From the IMG/VR virus record IMGVR_UViG_3300008459_000447, positions 1 through 22,450 of that record: a stretch of DNA of 22,450 bases; one strand, 5' to 3'. Numbering within the stretch: the first letter of the stretch is position 1; every line of letters starts with the position of its first letter. The stretch comes from a virus. The position numbers were made by a program, and so were the translations under genes. The notes below the pieces were generated by a model. The model was not told where the DNA came from. It worked only from the letters and a program-made list of their open reading frames with translations, and ran no database searches. This document shows, in pieces, positions 1 through 4,283 of the stretch.

Positions 1-5
1 GGTTC

Positions 6-71
6 AGCCTGTTCTATTCCACTTTTATAATAATCCTTTTACAATTCTTTTACATTCTTTTAGAACAGGCT
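6..71. repeat. 11-bp perfect inverted repeat around an AT-rich loop
   Basis: AGCCTGTTCTA at 6-16 is the exact reverse complement of TAGAACAGGCT at 61-71. The 44 bases between them are AT-rich. There is no T-run immediately after the right arm, so a classical terminator is not clear. It could be a protein-binding site, a cruciform or a processed stem. Confidence 0.7.
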
Positions 72-84
72 TTTACATTCTTTT
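36..84. repeat. Direct repeats of CTTTTACATTCTTTT
   Basis: The 15-mer CTTTTACATTCTTTT occurs exactly at 47-61 and 70-84. A version with one extra A, CTTTTACAATTCTTTT, sits at 36-51 and overlaps the first exact copy. The last two copies flank the right arm of the inverted repeat. Closely spaced AT-rich repeats like these resemble iterons or operator arrays, but nothing here proves either. Confidence 0.65.
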
Positions 85-320
85 TACTCTGCTCTTTTAG
101 CCCCAGACTTCGACCTCCCACGCAGGGGGCGGGGGGGTCTTTATCTTTTAGGTTAGGGGCTATATAATACCCATCCCAGTCCATAAACTTTTTAGTCTAA
201 TAAGGCTTAAGGTGTAGGCTTATGGCTTATAGATGAGGGGGTATGGGGGAGGTTCAAGGTGCTTGAGTCAAGCAAAAATTATCGTGGAGTAAAAAGCGTA
301 CCGAAATCGTACGAATTGTG

Positions 321-350
321 TTGACACAAGGAGATGTAAACCCCTAGAAC
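321..350 (+). promoter_or_regulatory. Candidate sigma70-like promoter (TTGACA / TAGAAC)
   Basis: A perfect -35 hexamer TTGACA lies at 321-326, and TAGAAC (4 of 6 matches to TATAAT) at 345-350, separated by 18 bases. The -35 box lies inside a small palindrome (TTGTGT-TG-ACACAA, 315-328) that could be an operator. It points toward the tRNA array. Without transcript data this is only a plausible promoter. Confidence 0.35.
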
Positions 351-371
351 CCCTGTGAGCAACCCCCTCAG

Positions 372-391
372 TCCCCCAGATTCTTGGGGGA
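372..391. other. GC-rich hairpin, 7-bp stem
   Basis: TCCCCCA at 372-378 pairs perfectly with TGGGGGA at 385-391 across a six-base loop. No U-tract follows on either strand, so it is not a standard rho-independent terminator. It could act as an RNA processing or stabilising structure in the leader of the tRNA transcript. Confidence 0.55.
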
Positions 392-411
392 AGGGATTTA
401 ATTATTTCTCG

Positions 412-440
412 TTGACTTCTGAATATCTCTTGGGAATAAA
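412..440 (+). promoter_or_regulatory. Candidate promoter for the tRNA array
   Basis: TTGACT (5 of 6 to consensus) at 412-417 is followed after 17 bases by AATAAA at 435-440 (4 of 6). Transcription would begin around 447, some 13 bases before the first tRNA at 460, which is a natural arrangement for a tRNA operon. This is inference from consensus and position. Confidence 0.4.
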
Positions 441-459
441 CAACTCGTTCTTTGACTTC

Positions 460-531
460 GCCTTGTTAGCACAGCGGTAGTGCATCTGTTTTGTAAACAG
501 AGGGTCGTCAGTTCAAATCTGACACAAGGCT
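460..531 (+). tRNA. tRNA-Thr (anticodon TGT)
   Basis: The cloverleaf is complete. The acceptor stem GCCTTGT pairs with ACAAGGC, the D-stem is GCAC/GTGC, the anticodon loop TTTGTAA gives anticodon TGT (reads ACA), and the T-arm is GTCAG-TTCAAAT-CTGAC. The discriminator base is T and CCA is not encoded. It is the first of the array, close behind a candidate promoter. Confidence 0.93.
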
Positions 532-536
532 CGCTT

Positions 537-615
537 TGAAGCGAGGTGCTAGATATATACTGATGCACACCCCTGCGTAGCGGGGGAGGTACAGGTGCGA
601 GTCCTGTCGCTTCTA
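537..615 (+). tRNA. Atypical tRNA-like element, possible tRNA-Tyr (GTA)
   Basis: The T-arm ACAGG-TGCGAGT-CCTGT is perfect. The strand GAAGCG at 538-543 pairs with CGCTTC at 608-613, and GTGC/GCAC makes a D-stem with an oversized 15-base loop (TAGATATATACTGAT) that lacks the usual GG. The anticodon arm CCCCT-GCGTAGC-GGGGG would show GTA (Tyr), but position 33 is C where nearly all tRNAs have U, the T-loop is off consensus, and the outermost acceptor pair is T-T. It is either a degenerate tRNA, a special-purpose tRNA mimic, or a gene that needs a different fold. The identity is weak; the tRNA-like shape is visible. Confidence 0.4.
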
Positions 616-619
616 CATT

Positions 620-750
620 TGGGTGCTAGTCCTAGTGACTAGGCATAGGCAACGGATTGGTAATAGACCTAATGATGCAACTCCGATAAACACTATTACA
701 TACAAGAAGTTATACTATGACTGTGCGGTTTAAATCCCACACACCCACCA
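620..750 (+). ncRNA. Structured tRNA-like segment with a tRNA-type 3' end
   Basis: At the 3' side, GTG(C)GG-TTTAAAT-CCCAC forms a T-arm with one bulged C, and ACACCCA (741-747) pairs with TGGGTGC (620-626) apart from one C-A mismatch; CCACCA ends the segment at 745-750. The distance between acceptor halves is about 130 bases, far beyond a normal tRNA. The interior contains a hairpin CTAGTC/GACTAG (626-631, 637-642), a D-arm-like stretch GGATTGGTAATAGACC, and a possible GTAATAG/CTATTAC stem. No clear anticodon loop can be assigned. It could be a tRNA with insertions or an intron, or a tRNA-mimicking RNA. It has no protein frame. Confidence 0.35.
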
Positions 751-755
751 ATTTT

Positions 756-842
756 AGAGGGTTGGCAGAGAGGCTTATTGCATCTGTCTTGAAAACAGAA
801 GTCGGGTTCACTCGACCACAGGTTCAAATCCTGTACCCTCTG
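756..842 (+). tRNA. tRNA-Ser (anticodon TGA)
   Basis: The acceptor AGAGGGT pairs with ACCCTCT. The anticodon loop CTTGAAA gives TGA (reads UCA). A long variable arm with a GTCG/CGAC stem is present as expected for serine tRNAs, and the T-arm is ACAGG-TTCAAAT-CCTGT. The discriminator is G, the usual serine identity base. CCA is not encoded. Confidence 0.93.
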
Positions 843-847
843 ATTTA

Positions 848-919
848 CGACCCATAGTTCAACGGATAGAACACTCGCCTTCTAAGCGAGTCATCTAGGT
901 TCGATTCCTAGTGGGTCGA
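848..919 (+). tRNA. tRNA-Arg (anticodon TCT)
   Basis: The acceptor CGACCCA pairs perfectly with TGGGTCG. The anticodon stem CTCGC/GCGAG carries loop CTTCTAA (anticodon TCT, reads AGA), and the T-arm is CTAGG-TTCGATT-CCTAG. The discriminator is A and CCA is not encoded. AGA is a very common arginine codon in the phage genes downstream, so this tRNA has an obvious use. Confidence 0.94.
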
Positions 920-923
920 TTCT

Positions 924-985
924 GACGGCAACAGGAAAGTCCTAACAGTTGCAAATGTGGAGTGGTTCAAGTCCACTTGCCGTCT
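924..985 (+). tRNA. Short atypical tRNA, probable tRNA-Cys (GCA)
   Basis: The acceptor GACGGCA/TGCCGTC and T-arm AGTGG-TTCAAGT-CCACT are perfect. The anticodon loop reads TTGCAAA, the usual cysteine loop with anticodon GCA. However, the gene is only about 62 bases long: the D-arm is reduced to AGG-AAAGT-CCT and the anticodon stem has only three good pairs (ACA/TGT). It may be a functional minimal tRNA or a decaying one. The type is supported by the loop, the function is uncertain. Confidence 0.55.
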
Positions 986-991
986 ACTTTC

Positions 992-1062
992 ACCCCGATG
1001 GTGTAATGGTAGCACAGGAGTTTTTGGTACTCCTTGTCGGGGTTCAAGTCCCTGTCGGGGTT
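992..1062 (+). tRNA. tRNA-Gln (anticodon TTG)
   Basis: The acceptor ACCCCGA pairs with TCGGGGT, the D-stem is GTG/CAC with a GG-containing loop, and the anticodon arm GGAGT-TTTTGGT-ACTCC gives TTG (reads CAA). The T-arm is CGGGG-TTCAAGT-CCCTG. CCA is not encoded. CAA is frequent in the glutamine-rich ejection proteins downstream. Confidence 0.92.
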
Positions 1063-1067
1063 TTTTG

Positions 1068-1141
1068 TGCAGGGTAGCGTTCTGGTTGAACGCAAGTGTC
1101 TCATAAGCACTCATAGGTGGGTTCGATTCCCGCCCCTGCAA
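1068..1141 (+). tRNA. tRNA with CAT anticodon (Met, or Ile2 if lysidine-modified)
   Basis: The acceptor TGCAGGG pairs with CCCTGCA, the anticodon arm AGTGT-CTCATAA-GCACT gives CAT, and the T-arm is GTGGG-TTCGATT-CCCGC. The discriminator is A and CCA is not encoded. The anticodon stem lacks the three G-C pairs of initiator tRNAs and the first pair is T-A, so it is not an obvious initiator. CAT could also be modified to read AUA isoleucine codons; this cannot be settled by eye. Confidence 0.9.
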
Positions 1142-1146
1142 CTTTA

Positions 1147-1219
1147 GGGATTGTAACTCAATGGTTAGAGTAGCCGCCTTTTAAGCGGTTGGTTGCTGGT
1201 TCAAGTCCAGTCAGTCCCA
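1147..1219 (+). tRNA. tRNA-Lys (anticodon TTT)
   Basis: The acceptor GGGATTG pairs with CAGTCCC, allowing one G-T pair. The anticodon arm GCCGC-CTTTTAA-GCGGT gives TTT (reads AAA), and the T-arm is GCTGG-TTCAAGT-CCAGT. The discriminator is A and CCA is not encoded. Confidence 0.93.
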
Positions 1220-1226
1220 TTTTTAC

Positions 1227-1298
1227 TGGAGGGTAGTTCAGCGGTAGAACACGGAACTGTTAATTCCGTAGTCGGTGGTTCGATTCCACCCCCTTCAG
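1227..1298 (+). tRNA. tRNA-Asn (anticodon GTT)
   Basis: The acceptor TGGAGGG pairs with CCCTTCA (one G-T). The anticodon arm CGGAA-CTGTTAA-TTCCG gives GTT, and the T-arm is GGTGG-TTCGATT-CCACC. The discriminator G is followed directly by CCA (1299-1301), the only confident member of the array where CCA is present in the DNA, possibly by chance. Confidence 0.93.
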
Positions 1299-1305
1299 CC
1301 ATTTC

Positions 1306-1378
1306 ACGGCAGTAACTCAATTGGCAGAGTGTCAGTTTTCCAAACTGGATGTTGCGGGTTCGACCCCCGCTTGCCGTA
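1306..1378 (+). tRNA. tRNA-Gly (anticodon TCC)
   Basis: The acceptor ACGGCAG pairs with TTGCCGT (last pair G-T). The anticodon arm TCAGT-TTTCCAA-ACTGG gives TCC (reads GGA), and the T-arm is GCGGG-TTCGACC-CCCGC. CCA is not encoded. Confidence 0.92.
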
Positions 1379-1391
1379 ATCTTATATACAG

Positions 1392-1464
1392 GGGTGTGTA
1401 GTTCAAAGGTTAGAACACTCTGCTCATAACGGAAGAAACGCTGGTTCAAATCCAGCCGCACCCA
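1392..1464 (+). tRNA. Second tRNA with CAT anticodon (Met or Ile2)
   Basis: The acceptor GGGTGTG pairs with CGCACCC, the D-stem is GTTC/GAAC, the anticodon loop CTCATAA gives CAT, and the T-arm is GCTGG-TTCAAAT-CCAGC. The anticodon stem CTCTG/CGGAA has one mismatch at its base. The anticodon loop is identical to that of the CAT tRNA at 1068, but the bodies differ, so the two probably have different charging identities, for example one Met and one lysidine-type Ile. CCA is not encoded. Confidence 0.9.
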
Positions 1465-1541
1465 CCTGTAAGTCTAATTTACAAAATTCGATGTGACGAT
1501 TTAGGTTGACCAAATCGCCACATTCTGACGAATATGTCGAT

Positions 1542-1940
1542 ATGAAAGAAAAGGCTCTTTCCACAGCACTAGGTCTCAGCAGAGATATTCTCAAGGAACT
1601 CCGTTCTTCGTACATCGAGGGGACGGACTGGCATCGTGTTGAATCACGAAAGCCACAGCACCTCTGGGAAGTCGAATGGACGCACGAAGGCATCCAGAAA
1701 CTCAAGGAGAACATCGGCTTCAAAGAGCCAGAGGTCATTACAGCCCCAGAACAGAAGCGTGGGACTGTGTACGCCAAGTTCAAAAACCCAAAGGTCATCG
1801 GTGCGTTGATTGACGGCAAGAACTACAATGTGCTGTGCAAGGACTCCACGAAATTCCACATCGGTATGCCTGTTGATGTCCGCTGGGACGGCAACCGCTG
1901 GTGCGTCATTCGTCATCCTAGATTTAACGGAAAATACTAA
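1542..1940 (+). CDS. Winged-helix-like protein, candidate small terminase subunit
   Basis: This predicts 132 residues from ATG 1542; the same frame could start at TTG 1506, but the ATG is preferred because no Shine-Dalgarno supports the TTG. The N-terminal part (about residues 4-50) looks like a winged helix-turn-helix of the kind found in phage DNA-binding proteins: helix ALSTALGLSRDILKEL, a turn with GTDWHRV, then a wing and a closing helix WTHEGIQKLKE. The C-terminal part (about 75-132) is beta-rich with alternating hydrophobics and ends in basic residues, as in a small OB- or SH3-like fold. It is the first protein gene after the tRNAs and lies three small genes before the large terminase, where phages often keep the small terminase. 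That role is inference from fold and position; a transcription regulator is the alternative. Confidence 0.6.
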   Translation: MKEKALSTALGLSRDILKELRSSYIEGTDWHRVESRKPQHLWEVEWTHEGIQKLKENIGFKEPEVITAPEQKRGTVYAKFKNPKVIGALIDGKNYNVLCKDSTKFHIGMPVDVRWDGNRWCVIRHPRFNGKY

Positions 1941-1941
1941 T

Positions 1942-2184
1942 ATGGCTACATACAAGAACAGGAAGGTAACGCTGAACAAGCCGTTCAGAACCCCAACAGC
2001 CGCCAAGAAGTCCGCTGTTTATGTAAAATCTGGAAGCAAGGTTAAGATTGTTCGCTTCGGTGACCAGAACATGAGCATCAAGAAGAACGACCCAGAGCGT
2101 AGGAAGTCGTTCAGAGCGAGACACAAGTGTGCAACCGCTAAAGACAAGACATCACCCAGATACTGGAGTTGCAAGGCTTGGTGA
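1942..2184 (+). CDS. Small basic conserved phage protein with Cys/Trp-rich tail
   Basis: This predicts 80 residues from ATG 1942, two bases after the previous stop (TAATATG). It is strongly basic. The N-terminal half has the pattern LNKPFRTPTAAKKSAVYVK and a GDQNMSIKKNDPERR segment; the tail has SFRARHKC followed by YWSCKAW. This combination recurs in a family of small proteins of unknown function in tailed phages and some large viruses. The conserved His and two Cys could bind a metal or take part in nucleic-acid contacts, but no function is established here. The longer frame that opens at 1810 overlaps the preceding gene and is rejected as a start. Confidence 0.75.
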   Translation: MATYKNRKVTLNKPFRTPTAAKKSAVYVKSGSKVKIVRFGDQNMSIKKNDPERRKSFRARHKCATAKDKTSPRYWSCKAW

Positions 2185-2185
2185 T

Positions 2186-2257
2186 ATGGCTTTGCTAGAC
2201 CCAGAAGAGTACGAAGATATGGAAGACATCCCTATCGAGGAAATTATGTGGTATTGA
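2186..2257 (+). CDS. Possible 23-residue acidic peptide
   Basis: An open frame from ATG 2186 to TGA 2255-2257 fills the space between two real genes almost exactly, with one base on each side (TGATATG on both ends). The product is very acidic: MALLDPEEYEDMEDIPIEEI and then MWY. A weak AAGG sits 9-13 bases upstream. The tight fit and the repeated stop-start pattern argue that it is translated, perhaps as a charge-balancing partner to the basic neighbour, or only to couple translation. It is too short to match to a family by eye. Confidence 0.45.
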   Translation: MALLDPEEYEDMEDIPIEEIMWY

Positions 2258-2258
2258 T

Positions 2259-2456
2259 ATGTTCTTAGAATTCAGAAATCCAATCCCAGTTCATACCGAA
2301 ATCGGTTATGGGTGGTTGATGTATGTGCGAGACGGAGGTACTTGGTCTAACGATATCTTTGCTGTGGTTATGGAGAAGGATGGAGTGATTAGGCATATGC
2401 GTACAGACCAATTCAAGGTGCTTCAGAACAACACCTTTGACATAGAAAACAAGTAA
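2259..2456 (+). CDS. Small conserved phage protein upstream of large terminase
   Basis: This predicts 65 residues from ATG 2259. It begins MFLEFRNPIPVHTEIGYGW, continues with a GTWSNDIFAVVMEKDG strand pair, and ends with a RHMRTDQFKVLQN segment. Small beta-rich proteins with this RNPIPV...GxGW...NDxxxVV...G.VRH arrangement are common just before terL in podovirus-like genomes. Function unknown; a structural or packaging accessory role is inferred only from location. No signal peptide or membrane segment is present. Confidence 0.75.
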   Translation: MFLEFRNPIPVHTEIGYGWLMYVRDGGTWSNDIFAVVMEKDGVIRHMRTDQFKVLQNNTFDIENK

Positions 2457-2457
2457 T

Positions 2458-4065
2458 ATGGCTTTTTCTCCGACACCTCACCCGATTCTTGTTACCCCTA
2501 CTAGGGATGACATCAAAAGACTCGTTGAAAAGGTAGGAGAAGAAAAGACGCTGGAAATCCTCAATCTCCGAGAGGATAAGATACAAGCGGAGAAGTTCGA
2601 CCCCTATCGTCACGGCTTTGACCTACCGCATTGGAAGGAAGCGGACGAGATACTCAAGGGCAACAACGAGATTCTAGTCCTAGGTGGCAACCGAGCATCC
2701 AAAACCGAGTGGGCGGCTAAAAGAGTAGTTCAGACGCTATGCAACATGGAGAACGCCAGAGTCTGGTGTTTGCACACGACTAACCAGTCGAGCATCCAGA
2801 TGCAACAGCCTGTAATCCACAAGTACTTGCCGAGCGAGTTCAAGGAACTCCGTAAGAACAGGATTCAGAATGTATCGTACACGCAGAAGAACGGCTTCTC
2901 CGATAACACCTTCATTTTGCCAAACAAGAGCCAATGTATTTTCATGAACTACGCCCAGAAGCGAGATGTCATCGAAGGTGGCGAAGTTGACCTCATCTGG
3001 TGCGATGAACTTGTGCCGTTGGACTGGATTGAGACGCTACGCTATCGTATCGTCACAAGAAGCGGTAAACTCATCGTTACATTCACTCCAATCACAGGAT
3101 ACAGTTCCGTAGTTAAGGAATATGTAAGCGGTGCGAAGATTATTGAGCATAAGCCGTCTCCGTTGCTACCCGATAACATCAATGTGATGGGTTGCCCAAG
3201 GGGAACGATGCCCTATAAGGCTAAATCCTATGTCCGTCCTGCTGGCGTAATGTGGTTTCATAGCGAACTCAACCCCTACAACCCATTTGAGCAGTTAAAA
3301 AAGACGCTACTTGGCAAGAAACCTTATGAAATCAAAATCAGAGCCTACGGATGGGCTGACAACATCAGCGGAAACCAGTTTCCAAGGTTTAATCCAGAGC
3401 ATAATGTGGTCAAACCCGCTGATATCCCACAAGATGGCACAAATTATATGGTGGTTGACCCCGCTGGTGCGAGAAACTGGTTCATGCTATGGATACGAGC
3501 AACTGAAGACGGAAGTCTCTATGTATATAGGGAGTTTCCAGATTCCTCAGAAGGTGAATGGGCTTTACCTTCGGCTGACCCAGACGGAAAGATGGGGACT
3601 GCACAGCGTAATGGTGCTGGACGCTCTCTTGCTGAATATAAAACATTGATACTTAACTTGGAGGATGGGGAGACCATCACCGAGAGGTATATCGACCCTA
3701 GGGCTGGTGGTTCAAAGGCTGTCACGGAGGACGGAGGGGTCACGCTGATAGATATGCTGGACGATGGCGAACAACCGATGAACTTCACCCCATCCGCTGG
3801 AATTAGAATCGAGCAAGGCGTATCAATAATCAATGACGGCTTTGCCTATGACTACAGCCAAGATATCTCCCCGCTTAATAAACCTAAACTATACATATCA
3901 GAAGAATGTCAAAACCTTATATACTGTTTGAAAGAATGGACTGGGCTGGATGGCGAGAAGGGGGCAACAAAAGACCCAATCGACTGCCTACGCTACTTGA
4001 TGACCATGAACCCAGAGTACCTAGATTCGGATTCCTTGCAAGGGCAGGGTGGAGGAAGTTACTAA
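2458..4065 (+). CDS. terL: Terminase large subunit
   Basis: This predicts 535 residues and is the packaging motor that pumps DNA into the prohead and cuts the concatemer. The ATPase half shows a Walker A-type loop GGNRASKTE (residues 76-84), with the adenine-motif region just before it, and Walker B VDLIWCDE (177-184) ending in the catalytic acidic pair. The nuclease half (RNase H fold) shows candidate metal-binding acids at D334 (MVVD), D413 (YIDPRAGG) and D506/D509 (KDPIDCLRYL), in the order expected for the family. The length is typical. The start at ATG 2458 follows the upstream stop as TAATATG, with no Shine-Dalgarno. Its stop overlaps the next ATG (TAATG). Whether packaging is headful or site-specific cannot be told from this gene alone. 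Confidence 0.95.
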   Translation: MAFSPTPHPILVTPTRDDIKRLVEKVGEEKTLEILNLREDKIQAEKFDPYRHGFDLPHWKEADEILKGNNEILVLGGNRASKTEWAAKRVVQTLCNMENARVWCLHTTNQSSIQMQQPVIHKYLPSEFKELRKNRIQNVSYTQKNGFSDNTFILPNKSQCIFMNYAQKRDVIEGGEVDLIWCDELVPLDWIETLRYRIVTRSGKLIVTFTPITGYSSVVKEYVSGAKIIEHKPSPLLPDNINVMGCPRGTMPYKAKSYVRPAGVMWFHSELNPYNPFEQLKKTLLGKKPYEIKIRAYGWADNISGNQFPRFNPEHNVVKPADIPQDGTNYMVVDPAGARNWFMLWIRATEDGSLYVYREFPDSSEGEWALPSADPDGKMGTAQRNGAGRSLAEYKTLILNLEDGETITERYIDPRAGGSKAVTEDGGVTLIDMLDDGEQPMNFTPSAGIRIEQGVSIINDGFAYDYSQDISPLNKPKLYISEECQNLIYCLKEWTGLDGEKGATKDPIDCLRYLMTMNPEYLDSDSLQGQGGGSY

Positions 4066-4283
4066 TGGAAATATACTTTCCATGTCTGTTGTCTAGAAAC
4101 AAAGCAATGTTACTTATTGGCTTGACAAGACGGCAACTAGAACTCCTTGCTATAAAAGGAATAATCAGAACCTACCGAACCAAGGGTGGGCAAAAGCGTT
4201 ATTTCCGTGACGATTTAATCAAATTTATAAATGAGCATAACAAAGAACAATCTTTCGACCAAGTACAATCCCAATCAAGATAA
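4065..4283 (+). CDS. MerR/excisionase-like helix-turn-helix protein
   Basis: This predicts 72 residues from ATG 4065, sharing one base with the terminase stop. A strong GGAGG at 4051-4055, nine bases before the ATG, makes it the best Shine-Dalgarno in the window. Residues 15-58 form a compact HTH of the excisionase/MerR N-terminal type: LIGLTRRQLELLAIKGII, then RTYRTKGGQKRYF as the wing, then DDLIKFI. A DNA-binding role is therefore likely. Its place between terminase and portal is unusual, and its end overlaps the portal start by 53 bases. It may be a late-gene regulator or a moron-like acquisition; a recombination directionality factor is less likely because no integrase is visible. The longer frame from 3906 lies inside terL and is rejected. 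Confidence 0.75.
   Translation: MEIYFPCLLSRNKAMLLIGLTRRQLELLAIKGIIRTYRTKGGQKRYFRDDLIKFINEHNKEQSFDQVQSQSR

Larger units (their letters stand above)
1..459. other. Non-coding leader upstream of the tRNA array
   Basis: No convincing open frame is present on either strand over about 460 bases. The region holds an AT-rich repeat block with a flanking inverted repeat (6-84), a G-rich tract of five and seven Gs split by one C (125-137), three copies of GGCTTA (204-209, 217-222, 224-229), a second G-rich stretch (237-252), a short hairpin around a TTGACA box (315-328), a strong GC hairpin (372-391) and two promoter-like boxes. This density of structure suggests a control region such as a promoter cluster, replication or packaging site, or the boundary between early and late modules. 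The role is inferred; the elements themselves are directly visible. Confidence 0.6.

Noticed and set aside
36-84. CRISPR array
   Set aside because: The repeats are low-complexity and overlapping, with no regular unique spacers.
125-252. G-quadruplex
   Set aside because: There are G-runs, but four runs with short loops do not line up within one compact stretch; only paired runs are seen.
372-391. Rho-independent terminator
   Set aside because: The stem is strong, but no U-run follows on either strand.
908-1461. Minus-strand frames across the tRNA array
   Set aside because: They read through well-folded tRNA genes; the residues (for example PPT and EPR repeats) come from repeated T-arm sequences.
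1506-1541. TTG start for the first protein gene
   Set aside because: The frame permits it, but there is no supporting ribosome site, and ATG 1542 begins right at the helix-turn-helix.
3311-3649. 112-codon + strand frame inside terL
   Set aside because: It lies wholly inside the terminase gene in another frame and has no recognisable domain.
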